This document shows, in pieces, positions 16,983 to 29,092 of a stretch of DNA of 64,000 nt (position 1 is the stretch's first letter; every line of letters starts with the position of its first letter). The position numbers and the translations under genes are program-made. Source of the stretch: Candidatus Pantoea gossypiicola (GTDB taxonomy: Bacteria > Pseudomonadota > Gammaproteobacteria > Enterobacterales > Enterobacteriaceae); assembly GCF_008632075.1 (NCBI RefSeq), contig NZ_VWVM01000010.1:62001-126000 (forward strand). The letters are read 5' to 3'. A model generated the notes under the pieces. It was not told the origin of the DNA. It worked only from the letters and a program-made list of their open reading frames with translations, and searched no databases.

Positions 16983-17507
16983 TTAGCTGGCGCGCGCCAG
17001 AGAGAGGGAAAGCAAAATCTCTTCCACTACGCACTCAGGCGATTGCATGGCATTCACCTGATGATGAGCTGCGGCCTGATAGAGATGCGCGCGCTCACGC
17101 AGCACATCACTCATCTCATCGGCAATCGGACGTCCGGTCAGCGTCGGACGCTGAGCCGCTTCAGGTTCGCTTTCCAGTCGTTCTGCCAGCACTTCGGGCG
17201 ACGCGCTGAGCCAGATCACCTGGCCCTGCTCCTGCATGAAACGGCAGTTCTCTTCAGCCAGAATCATACCGCCACCGGTGGCAATCACGGTCCCTGGTGC
17301 CGTCACCGCTTTAAGCGATTCCGTTTCACGGGCGCGAAAACCTTCCCAGCCTTCTGCCGCAACAATCTCGGCCACGCTGCGCTGCGTGCTGAGTTGCAGA
17401 TGGTGATCGGTATCTGTAAAGGCGTAGCCCAGCGCCTGCGACAACGCTTCGCCGACTGTGGTTTTGCCGCAACCTCGAGCGCCAATCAAAAAGATGGGTA
17501 GTGACAT
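16983..17507 (-). CDS. aroL: Shikimate kinase II AroL
   Basis: AroL phosphorylates shikimate to shikimate 3-phosphate in the aromatic amino-acid pathway. The product is 174 residues. It has the P-loop GARGCGKTTVG, the shikimate-binding DTDHH (with Asp/Arg contacts at FRARE), GGGMIL, and the lid region RPTLTGRP. aroL is followed by yaiA, as in E. coli. A weak TyrR-box-like sequence lies upstream at 17601-17618. Confidence 0.97.
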   Translation of the reverse strand: MSLPIFLIGARGCGKTTVGEALSQALGYAFTDTDHHLQLSTQRSVAEIVAAEGWEGFRARETESLKAVTAPGTVIATGGGMILAEENCRFMQEQGQVIWLSASPEVLAERLESEPEAAQRPTLTGRPIADEMSDVLRERAHLYQAAAHHQVNAMQSPECVVEEILLSLSLARAS

Positions 17508-17600
17508 CAGGGCCGTTCCTCCGCCTGACCGCGCGATGCGGCTGCATGGTTAGCTTAATAATGCGACGCATGATAACTGGAAATTATTATCGCCTCCACC

Positions 17601-17618
17601 TGTCAGGCATGATTTACG
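17601..17618 (-). promoter_or_regulatory. Weak TyrR-box-like sequence upstream of aroL
   Basis: TGTCAG-N6-TTTACG resembles the TyrR consensus TGTAAA-N6-TTTACA at 8 of 12 defined positions. It lies about 95 bp upstream of the aroL start, in the 315-bp gap to the DUF2076 gene, which otherwise holds no visible gene. aroL is a known TyrR target in E. coli; assignment here is tentative. Confidence 0.3.
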
Positions 17619-17822
17619 CATTTTCGTTACCTGAACAGCGATAATCTCCGTGTTTTCAACAGGAAAAGCATGCACGTTTTGTGCATCAGGGCGCTAACAG
17701 GACGATAAAAAACGCATAAAACAGCGTCCGGAATGCGCTGGCAATATTTGCTTACCGCCGCGATTTTACTTTTCTTACTGACACCCACATATACTGATAA
17801 CCATTGCCACAGGAGAGTCATC

Positions 17823-18548
17823 ATGCAACGCGAAGAACAACAACTGATTGAAGGGCTGTTCAGCCGTCTGAAACAGGCTGAAAGCCAGACCGCGGCACGC
17901 GATGCCGCAGCTGAACAACTGATTAACCAGCATCTTCAGGCGCAGCCGGGCGCGCCTTACTACATGGCGCAGGCGATCCTGATTCAGGAAGCGGCGCTGA
18001 AAAAACTCAATGAGAAAGTGTCAGCGCTGGAAAGTCAGGTTGCACAGTTGCAACAGCAGCAGCAACCCGCACAGAGCAGCGGCGGCTTCCTGTCGGGACT
18101 GTTTGGCAGCGGTTCGCGCCAGCAGCCGCCCGTTCAGCAGCAGCAACAGCAACAGTCGCCGTGGAACAGTGCGCCGCAACAACCGGCACAGCAGCAGTAT
18201 GCCCCTGCTCAGGCAGCAGCGCCACGCGGCACCGGTTTTCTTGGCGGCGCACTGCAAACAGCGGTGGGCGTGGCTGGGGGTGTGGTGATGGCCGATATGC
18301 TGACCAGCATGTTCCACCATTCACAGCCGGAAGAGATTGTGAACATCATCAATGAGCCGCCATTGCCGGAGGTGAATGATAATCTCAACACCTTTAACGG
18401 TGGCGATGACAACGCCGATGCCTTTAACGGCGGTAACGATAACGCCTTCCTCGATCAGAACTCGGGCTGGGACAGTAATTATGCTGACAACAGCGATCTC
18501 AACGATTTTGGCGGCGGTGATTTCGACGACGACGACAGCTTCGTTTAA
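17823..18548 (+). CDS. DUF2076 domain-containing protein
   Basis: A 241-residue protein with a DUF2076-type N-terminus ([20 protein letters not shown], a coiled-coil region to about 80), a Gln-rich low-complexity middle and a conserved [23 protein letters not shown] segment. Its C-terminus is very acidic and Gly/Asp/Asn-rich ([12 protein letters not shown]). The ATG at 17823 is chosen because CAGGAG precedes it; the frame is open for 30 more codons upstream. There is no signal peptide. The function is unknown; it overlaps convergent yaiI by 4 bp. Confidence 0.85.
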   Translation: MQREEQQLIEGLFSRLKQAESQTAARDAAAEQLINQHLQAQPGAPYYMAQAILIQEAALKKLNEKVSALESQVAQLQQQQQPAQSSGGFLSGLFGSGSRQQPPVQQQQQQQSPWNSAPQQPAQQQYAPAQAAAPRGTGFLGGALQTAVGVAGGVVMADMLTSMFHHSQPEEIVNIINEPPLPEVNDNLNTFNGGDDNADAFNGGNDNAFLDQNSGWDSNYADNSDLNDFGGGDFDDDDSFV

Positions 18549-19003
18549 GTAGAGCGTTTCTGCTGAGTGAGCCAGCTATCCAGCTCATTCGCAAACTGCT
18601 GGCGGTCACGCGGACTCATCGTCGCGGGGCCGCCGGTCTGCACGCCGCTTGACCGCAGAGTATCCATAAAATCCCGCATCGTCAGGCGTTCACGTATCGT
18701 TGCCGGTGAGTAACGTTCACCGCGCGGATTCAGCGCTGCCGCCCCCTTCTCAATCACCTCAGCCGCCAGCGGAATATCGGCGGTGATAACCAGATCGCCA
18801 GGCTGACAACGTCTGACAATCTCATTGTCCGCCACATCAAATCCGGCTGGCACCTGCAGGGTGCGCAGATAAGGCGATGGCGGCACGCGCAGAAACTGGT
18901 TTGCCGCAAAAGTGACCGTGGTGGCGGTGCGATCCGCCGCACGGTAGAGCACCTCTTTGATCACATTCGGACAGGCATCGGCATCGACCCAGATAAACAT
19001 CAT
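18545..19003 (-). CDS. yaiI: YaiI/YqxD family protein (UPF0178)
   Basis: A 152-residue PIN-like protein with [20 protein letters not shown] at the N-terminus, the conserved [12 protein letters not shown], and [16 protein letters not shown]. Acidic residues in VDADAC and ITADI match a NYN/PIN metal-binding arrangement, suggesting RNA cleavage, but the activity is not established. yaiI next to aroL and proC is the enterobacterial order. Confidence 0.95.
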   Translation of the reverse strand: MMFIWVDADACPNVIKEVLYRAADRTATTVTFAANQFLRVPPSPYLRTLQVPAGFDVADNEIVRRCQPGDLVITADIPLAAEVIEKGAAALNPRGERYSPATIRERLTMRDFMDTLRSSGVQTGGPATMSPRDRQQFANELDSWLTQQKRST

Positions 19004-19168
19004 GATTCCTTACAGTCAGAGAAGCCTGAGATCTTGCCGGGTTCTCCCTGAATGGCAAATTTTATTTGCGGCACGCTTTCCAGCCCGCACCCGGCTGACT
19101 TGTTATTCGGGCTGGCTGAAGTAAGCTAGCCCACTGAGAAAACCGAATAATGTCCTAAGGAGATGGCG

Positions 19169-19981
19169 ATGCTGGCAAAGAAAATCGGGTTTATCGGCGG
19201 GGGAAACATGGCAAAAGCCATTATCGGCGGACTGGTCAACAGCGGCAAAATCGCCCCGTCTGATATCTTCGTTTACGATCGCAAAGCAGAGACCAACCAG
19301 GCGATGGCAGAGCAGTATGGCATTAATGCGGCAGAGAGCGCGGATGCGCTGGCGCGTGAAGTGGACATCCTCTTCGGCGCGGTAAAACCCAATGTGATCC
19401 TGAAGGTATTAAAAGAGCTGGCCAGCAGCCTGAAAAAAGAGGCGCTGGTGGTGTCGATTGCGGCGGGCGTGACGCTGGATTCGCTCTCATCGGTGCTGGG
19501 CTACGATCGTAAAATTGTCCGGGCGATGCCGAATACGCCCTCGCTGGTCAACGAAGGCATGACCTCGGTCACGCCCAACGTGCTGGTTGAGCAGGCGGAG
19601 ATCGACGAGGTCGTTGCGATTTTTGAGAGCTTCGGCAAAGCGGCCGTGGTGGATGAATATCTGATTCACTCCGTGGTCGGCGTCAGCGGTTCTGCGCCGG
19701 CCTACGTCTTTATGTTTATTGAGGCGATGGCCGATGCGGCCGTACTGGGCGGCATGCCGCGCGCCCAGGCCTATCAGTTTGCTGCACAGGCGGTAAAAGG
19801 GGCGGCGGAGATGGTGCTGACCAGCGGTAAACATCCGGCTGAACTTAAAGATATGGTCTGCTCGCCTGGCGGCACCACCATCGAAGCCGTGAAGGTGCTG
19901 GAAGAAAAAGGGATGCGCTCGGCGGTGATTGAAGCGATGCAGCAGTGCATGGCGAAGTCCGAAAAACTGAGCCGCAGCTAA
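19169..19981 (+). CDS. proC: Pyrroline-5-carboxylate reductase ProC
   Basis: ProC reduces pyrroline-5-carboxylate to proline with NAD(P)H, the last step of proline synthesis; proA and proB are also in this window. The 270-residue product has the dinucleotide motif GFIGGGNMAKAI, AMPNTPSLVNEGMTSV and the signature VVGVSGSAPAYVFMFIEAMADA. Two ATGs lie close together. The one at 19169 is favoured because AAGGAG (19157-19162) is six bases upstream, whereas it abuts the ATG at 19163. Confidence 0.97.
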   Translation: MLAKKIGFIGGGNMAKAIIGGLVNSGKIAPSDIFVYDRKAETNQAMAEQYGINAAESADALAREVDILFGAVKPNVILKVLKELASSLKKEALVVSIAAGVTLDSLSSVLGYDRKIVRAMPNTPSLVNEGMTSVTPNVLVEQAEIDEVVAIFESFGKAAVVDEYLIHSVVGVSGSAPAYVFMFIEAMADAAVLGGMPRAQAYQFAAQAVKGAAEMVLTSGKHPAELKDMVCSPGGTTIEAVKVLEEKGMRSAVIEAMQQCMAKSEKLSRS

Positions 19982-20034
19982 ACGTCCAGGCATTGCGCAG
20001 GGCGGCCCGTCTCGCGGATCGCCCTGCGCGCAGC

Positions 20035-21561
20035 TTAACTGATGTGCGCCTGACTGAGCGCTACCGCGTCGGCAAGCGTCATCGGTTGCTGCATCCGCTC
20101 CACCAGCTCAGCGGTCAGCGTGTACATACCGCATGAACAGATCGCGGCCAGCTGTCCCTGCTGACCATAAAACGCCATAAACTTTTTGTCCTCCAGCGAG
20201 CCGATTAGCTCGAAATTATCCCATTCTGCCGCGTGTCCAACATACTCATAACGGGTGCCATACTGCGTCGTCCAGAAAAATGGCACACGATCAAAGGTGA
20301 CACTCTGATCCAGCATATTCCATGCGGCGGTCTGCCCCTGCTGATGCGCGACGCGATAGTGCTCAATGCGCAGCGGACCCTGTGCCGACGGATACGTGGC
20401 GATATCACCCGCCGCCCAGATATTGTCAGCGACCCGTAAATGATCGTCTGCCTGCAGACTGCCATCCTCTGCCAGCGGCAGATCGTGGATAAAGTCGGTA
20501 GCCGGTTTAACGCCGGTCGCAAACAGCACAACATTCGCGTCCAGTTGCCGTCCGCCCTTAAGCTGCACGCCACTCACCTGCTGGTCGCCCTGCAGTGATG
20601 CGATCTCACCCTGTACCCACTTCACGCCGTTTTGCTCATGCAACTGATAGAAATAGCGGCCAATCTGATCGCCAAACCGTTTAGCAAAGGGCAGCGCCTG
20701 ACGGGCAATCACTGTAACGTCGATGTCGCGGTTACGCAGTGCCGACGCCAGCTCGGTGCCGATAAAACTGTTGCCGATAATCACGATTTTATGGGTCGCA
20801 TCCACCGCCTGAAGCAGCTCATCGGTCTGCGCTTTGCTGCGCAGCAGATAAACTCCGTCAAGTTCGCTGCCTGGCAAGTCGGGCCGCACAGGCTTCGCGC
20901 CGCTGGCGATCAGCAGTTTGTCGAAGGCAAGCGTTTTGCCATCGTCGAAGATTAGCCGTTGCTGCTGCGCATCGAGGCGACTCACGGTAGCCTGCACTCG
21001 TTCAACATGATCCATCACATCCGCTTTCAGCAGCTGTGGCACCTCGCTGATGTCCATTTTGCCCGACGGCACAAATTTGGTCAGCGCGGTGCGGTCGTAA
21101 GGCGCGTCCGCCTCCCGCTCAACCAGAATCAGGCGGCCTTTAAAGCCGTCATGACGCAGACGCCACAGCGCCGCGCTGCCCGCCGCGCCACCGCCCAGCA
21201 CCACATAGACCGGTGCGTCTGCCCCGCTGCCAATGGGTGCAGCGGGTGACATCGCTTTTGGATTCACCAGCACCCGCCCCTGTTCGATGCGCAGCGGATA
21301 CTGTTTGAGATCGGCTAGCGCCAGCGGTTCACACATTTTGCCGTCGGCCAGATCAAATGCGGCTTTGTGCCACGGGCAGACCAGCCGGTCGCCGCAGATT
21401 GCACCCTGATCCAGCGGCGCGCCCGCGTGTGGACATTTCGCCTGATACGCGCGTACGTTGTCCCCATCGCGAATCAGTAAGACCTCTACCTCACCCAGCG
21501 TTTTCTTAACCGGCTGTCGCTGCGGCAGATCGTTCAGGTCAGTGGTAAATTGGTAGTTCAC
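20035..21561 (-). CDS. Rieske-domain FAD-dependent NAD(P)H oxidoreductase
   Basis: A 508-residue flavoprotein with three parts. An N-terminal Rieske [2Fe-2S] domain has CPHAGAPLD and CPWHKAAFD. A pyridine-nucleotide disulfide reductase core follows (FAD site VVLGGGAAGSAA, NAD site IVIIGNSFIGTELAS, second FAD motif WAAGDIATY). A small C-terminal reductase domain ends the protein. This layout resembles AIF-like/rubredoxin-reductase-type proteins. The start is a GTG at 21561 with AGGAG seven bases upstream; an ATG there is out of frame and the ATG at 21621 has no ribosome site. The electron acceptor is unknown. No oxygenase gene is adjacent. Confidence 0.85.
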   Translation of the reverse strand: MNYQFTTDLNDLPQRQPVKKTLGEVEVLLIRDGDNVRAYQAKCPHAGAPLDQGAICGDRLVCPWHKAAFDLADGKMCEPLALADLKQYPLRIEQGRVLVNPKAMSPAAPIGSGADAPVYVVLGGGAAGSAALWRLRHDGFKGRLILVEREADAPYDRTALTKFVPSGKMDISEVPQLLKADVMDHVERVQATVSRLDAQQQRLIFDDGKTLAFDKLLIASGAKPVRPDLPGSELDGVYLLRSKAQTDELLQAVDATHKIVIIGNSFIGTELASALRNRDIDVTVIARQALPFAKRFGDQIGRYFYQLHEQNGVKWVQGEIASLQGDQQVSGVQLKGGRQLDANVVLFATGVKPATDFIHDLPLAEDGSLQADDHLRVADNIWAAGDIATYPSAQGPLRIEHYRVAHQQGQTAAWNMLDQSVTFDRVPFFWTTQYGTRYEYVGHAAEWDNFELIGSLEDKKFMAFYGQQGQLAAICSCGMYTLTAELVERMQQPMTLADAVALSQAHIS

Positions 21562-21779
21562 GGCATGGCTCCTTTCGCTGTTTCTGGTCTGATGCTGCGC
21601 GGTAAAAAAAGAACCGCGCAAATCCCCACAAACAGTAAGTGTGGCAAAGGAAGCGGGAAGCCTGATGCCGAATGTTTGTCAGAAGGTTAAGCTGCTGTTG
21701 TGACAGGTAATTTAATCGTCTTCAGGCGGGCAGGGAATGGGCAGGGAGAAGCGGCCACCTGCGTGGCCGTGGGGAATGA

Positions 21780-22082
21780 TCAGCTTTTTTTCAGGCACTG
21801 GCTCATAAAGGTTTTACGCGCATCGCCCGCCAGCTTTTTATCGCCAGCTTCGCCGTTACAGCTTTTCATTTTCATCTGCTGTGGCGACATGTGCGACAGC
21901 TTGCTGTCTTTTTTCAGGCATTCGCTCATAAAGGTTTTACGTGCATCCCCTTTGAGATCCTGTGATTTAGCATGCTGGTTACACATCGTCATCTTTTCCT
22001 GCTGCGGGGTCTTCTCCGCCGCACCCGCCATACCACTGACCAGCAGGCCTGCCATCATCATCGCCATTAAACCGACTTTCAT
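21780..22082 (-). CDS. psiF: PsiF family phosphate-starvation-inducible protein
   Basis: A 100-residue exported protein with a signal peptide (cleavage after GMAGA) and two copies of the PsiF repeat (MCNQHAKSQDLKGDARKTFM and SCNGEAGDKKLAGDARKTFM). PsiF is part of the Pho regulon in E. coli, with phoA and near proC. phoA is not present here. The role is unknown. The neighbouring iraP is the same gene that lies beside phoA-psiF in E. coli. Confidence 0.92.
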   Translation of the reverse strand: MKVGLMAMMMAGLLVSGMAGAAEKTPQQEKMTMCNQHAKSQDLKGDARKTFMSECLKKDSKLSHMSPQQMKMKSCNGEAGDKKLAGDARKTFMSQCLKKS

Positions 22083-22197
22083 CTTGTTATCTCCACAATG
22101 GATTGTCCCCTGTTATTCTGGCAGCGAATAAGCAAAGCGGAAAATGTTTCAGGTCAAAGTGACGTGAAGATCCCATTCCAGTCTGAGACTGGCGGCG

Positions 22198-22449
22198 TCA
22201 CTGGCGGGGATGCCGCAACAGCTTTTCGATGTAATTGCGCAGCAGGCGCACATCGTCATTGTCTGCATCGGCCACGTTGTCCATGGCGGTTTCAATCGTG
22301 GTCGTCATTTCCAGATGTTGTGGCGGATCCAGCTTGCGAACCAGTGCGGTCACGACAATTTCCAGCGCCTCAATCTGCGCCACCTGCTCTTTCGCAGTCG
22401 CCTCTTTTTCAGCCAGCTTAATCAGTAACTCAGCAATCAGGTTTTTCAT
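22198..22449 (-). CDS. iraP: Anti-adaptor protein IraP
   Basis: IraP binds the adaptor RssB and so protects sigma-S from ClpXP degradation, chiefly during phosphate starvation. The 83-residue product starts MKNLIAELLIKLAEKE, continues with a coiled coil (QIEALEIVVTAL) and ends RNYIEKLLRHPRQ, matching IraP at both ends; the middle is divergent. With crl (62225-62626), two sigma-S modulators lie in this window. Confidence 0.9.
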   Translation of the reverse strand: MKNLIAELLIKLAEKEATAKEQVAQIEALEIVVTALVRKLDPPQHLEMTTTIETAMDNVADADNDDVRLLRNYIEKLLRHPRQ

Positions 22450-22580
22450 GCTGTTGTCTCAGCGGTGAAGAAAAGCTGAAATTATCACCACGCTGGCTAA
22501 AAAAACAGAGTGCAACAGCCGTTTTTTCAGCGGGTTAGGCTGCACCGCTGCGCTTTTCATGGCGATTTCCGGCTAACTTT

Positions 22581-22633
22581 GCAGGCGAAACGTTTTGCAG
22601 GCAAACATCACCGCTGTTAAACGTTTCGCCTGC
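22581..22633. repeat. Perfect 15-bp inverted repeat between lipoprotein gene and iraP
   Basis: Arms GCAGGCGAAACGTTT (22581-22595) and its exact complement (22619-22633) flank a 23-base spacer. It could be the 3' hairpin of the upstream minus-strand lipoprotein gene, although no T-run follows. Each arm holds AAACGTTT, the core of LacI/PurR-family operators, so a paired operator is the alternative. Confidence 0.6.
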
Positions 22634-22652
22634 CAGCATTTAACAGCAGGGT

Positions 22653-22802
22653 TTAGCGCGGATCGACAAATCCACGGCCCGGCCCGCCGCCAGGTCCGCC
22701 CCAGCCACCACCGCCACCGCCGCCGCCAGGAGGTGGGAAAAGACATCCACTTAATGCAGTCACTAATGCCACAACGGCAGCCAGCTTAACGATTCGTACC
22801 AT
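22653..22802 (-). CDS. Small Gly-rich lipoprotein
   Basis: A 49-residue protein from the ATG at 22802 (MVRIVKLAAVVALVTALSGC): a lipoprotein signal with lipobox ALSGC, then a nearly pure Gly/Pro/Trp tail (eight consecutive glycines) ending GFVDPR. GAGGTAAAT precedes the start. The frame continues upstream to 22892 without a signal sequence, so the short form is preferred. No function is recognised. Confidence 0.65.
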   Translation of the reverse strand: MVRIVKLAAVVALVTALSGCLFPPPGGGGGGGGWGGPGGGPGRGFVDPR

Positions 22803-23010
22803 ATTTACCTCAGGGTGATGAAATCGGGCTGAGTGTATGAAGCCACCCGCATGGCGACAAGTGAGATTCCTCCGCATCCGGCTGCTATTCATCTTTGTTG
22901 ACCAGACTTAACGTTTTACAGTCAGTAAGCCCCCACATTCTCAACATTCCGGCCTGCTTTCGGGGCAAACTATTTGTGCAAATCGGGATGGCGAACGCTT
23001 TACAGCCTGA

Positions 23011-27364
<4,354 letters not shown>

Positions 27365-27782
27365 AGAGAAAGAGTACTTAGTTTAACGCGACGATGCTCA
27401 ACGTGACCGACATAACATGGCACAAACGGCAAAAGACCGGATTCCTCTTGATTCAGCGCAATTACTCGCGAAAATTTTCTTTGACCAGCGGTTTACAGCG
27501 TGAATCCCGTGCCGATGACCTGCTCTGGCACCTTCTCTGACAACCTGCCCTCATCAATATGGAAAAATATGTCATTCTGTTACTGACAACGATTCACACC
27601 GCTTCTATGTTTAAAAAATCGCCAGATATGGCGATGTGGCGATCATTCTGCCTGGCGCGACGTCCTCCGCTAAAAAACGGTCCAGACCATCCGGCTACGC
27701 TTAGGCAGTTCAGCTTATGACATGCATAGATGCCCTTACGCCTGTGTAAGGGTCGGGGTAGTGTTTCAGCGGAGGTAGGGAA
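27365..27782. other. Intergenic region, 418 bp
   Basis: No gene is supported here. It must hold the promoter of the minus-strand MFS gene and that of the plus-strand YmgB-like gene. The only local structure I see is a short hairpin around AAAAATCGCCAGATATGGCGAT (split: CGCCA/TGGCG, about 27617-27634). Confidence 0.5.
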
Positions 27783-28034
27783 ATGAGAGTGCAAACCAAC
27801 AGTGCCAGCCGTGCTATCAGTGACTATTTTAACAGCCCGGACTGGCGAACACCGCCAGAGTCCGATCTGCTGGCGGTTATTCTGCGTGAAATTATGGAGG
27901 CGGGAGAACCCGCCACCAGCAAAGCGCTTATTGCCCGGGTGATCGACAAACTGGAAGTAGAAGGCGATGAGGCGCAGTTACAGCGCTATCGCACCCTGCT
28001 GGCACAGCTCATCGACACGCAGCCGGATATGTGA
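27783..28034 (+). CDS. YmgB/AriR/YcgZ-family small regulator
   Basis: An 83-residue, all-helical cytosolic protein with AISDYFNSPDW, LLAVILREIMEAGEPATSKALIARVIDKLE and a C-terminal helix. This is the pattern of the AriR/YmgB and YcgZ connector proteins, which affect biofilm, acid resistance and the Rcs/BluR pathway in E. coli. GGAGGTAGGGAA precedes the ATG. There is no bluF/bluR nearby. The partner is unknown. A more divergent member may be encoded at 41902-42120. Confidence 0.8.
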   Translation: MRVQTNSASRAISDYFNSPDWRTPPESDLLAVILREIMEAGEPATSKALIARVIDKLEVEGDEAQLQRYRTLLAQLIDTQPDM

Positions 28035-28043
28035 AGCAGCGGT

Positions 28044-28361
28044 TTACTTCACCCAGCGCAATTTATCTGCTTCGCTGACGCTGGCCCGTCCGCTGCTGCG
28101 CTGAAACAGGCAGAGCTCCCGTCCACGCCTGTTTTTCATATGGTGCTGGGGATAGCGCCCTTCCAGCAACAGTGCGCTGTAACCTGTGTTGTCGTCATAC
28201 TCAATCGGTTCGCCCATCACCTTTACTTTGCTCAGGTGGCTGGCATTAATACACGCCTGTGTCATGATCTGACGGCTCTTCTGCCAGGCCTCTTCACTGG
28301 ACGCCTGTGCCAGTGTGCTGCTGAGTAACAACGTGGGCAGCAGTACCCCTATGTATTTCAT
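28044..28361 (-). CDS. Hypothetical periplasmic protein
   Basis: A 105-residue protein with a Sec signal peptide (cleavage near AQASS). The mature part is small, with two cysteines (ACINASHL and ELCLFQR) that could form a disulfide, and a basic stretch MKNRRGRELC. I do not recognise a family. It is convergent with, and 9 bp from, the YmgB-like gene. Confidence 0.65.
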   Translation of the reverse strand: MKYIGVLLPTLLLSSTLAQASSEEAWQKSRQIMTQACINASHLSKVKVMGEPIEYDDNTGYSALLLEGRYPQHHMKNRRGRELCLFQRSSGRASVSEADKLRWVK

Positions 28362-28392
28362 CTTCTCCGCTCCTGTTCCGGCCCGAAGGCGC

Positions 28393-28419
28393 TAAAAAAA
28401 TTCCCGCCGGGGCGGGAAT
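28393..28419 (-). terminator. Terminator of the I78-type lipoprotein gene
   Basis: On the minus strand TTCCCGCC/GGCGGGAA is followed by T7. It lies about 100 bp downstream of the lipoprotein gene ending at 28517. Confidence 0.8.
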
Positions 28420-28516
28420 AAACAAGACGAGCACTCTTTATTGTGTGACGAGGAAGTTTCTTAAACGCGCTGCTATCCTCGCCTGCCGTTATGACAAGCC
28501 TATGACAGACCGGCCG

Positions 28517-28813
28517 TCAGCCACAATAAACTGAGCTGATATTGCCATTTTTGTCGGCCAGGAAGTTAAGCCGGTTAAGGTTGAAGTCCATGGTGACCGC
28601 AGAATTATAGGGGATTGGACGCACCTGCTGTTCAAAGTGTTGACCCTGAAGCGCGGTTAACGGTTTGCCGACATAGTTCTGAAACTGAGAGGCACCGCAG
28701 CGGTCGGCTTCAGGATCCTGTGGCACACTGGCGGTGTCAGGTTTACTGGCAGACTGACAGGCGGTTAAAGCAAACAGACCCACTACCAGCAGCCCTTTTC
28801 CATAAAATTTCAC
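28517..28813 (-). CDS. I78-family peptidase-inhibitor-like lipoprotein
   Basis: A 98-residue lipoprotein starting at GTG 28813, which has AGGAG seven bases upstream. An ATG 41 codons earlier gives a long non-signal leader and is rejected. The signal ends in a lipobox (LTACQS). The mature domain has the I78 pattern: CGASQFQNYVGKPLTAL, then VRPIPYNSAVTMDFNLNRLNFLADKNGNISSVYCG, with two cysteines. I78 members inhibit serine proteases. Activity here is by family only. Confidence 0.85.
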   Translation of the reverse strand: MKFYGKGLLVVGLFALTACQSASKPDTASVPQDPEADRCGASQFQNYVGKPLTALQGQHFEQQVRPIPYNSAVTMDFNLNRLNFLADKNGNISSVYCG

Positions 28814-29026
28814 GTTTGTTCTCCTGTTGGACGTGTAAAACCTGAACCAAGAGTAGCAAAGCGTGCCTGCTGACCAGAAGCCGGAAAAGGTAAAGTTGTT
28901 ACAGTCAGCGTGAAGCCGGATGTCGCACAGGGTCATTTTTTAAGATTAATCGCACTCACTGCCTAAAAAAAACACAGTGAGCCGCTACACTATCTTAAGA
29001 ATATTCTTAGCCCTGTGGAGGTCACG

Positions 29027-29092
29027 ATGGAACTGATTATTTTTGTTGTCTGCGCAATGCTGATGACCGCCGTGGCGGTCAAAGTTCGTTAA
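29027..29092 (+). CDS. Putative 21-residue membrane microprotein
   Basis: A short ORF with GGAG six bases before the ATG encodes a single hydrophobic helix (MELIIFVVCA...) ending with basic residues (KVR). Its stop overlaps the stop of the convergent GGDEF-EAL gene by 4 bp. The ribosome site, the clean transmembrane pattern and a positively charged end support translation, but conservation is unknown. It matches no small protein I recognise. Confidence 0.5.
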   Translation: MELIIFVVCAMLMTAVAVKVR

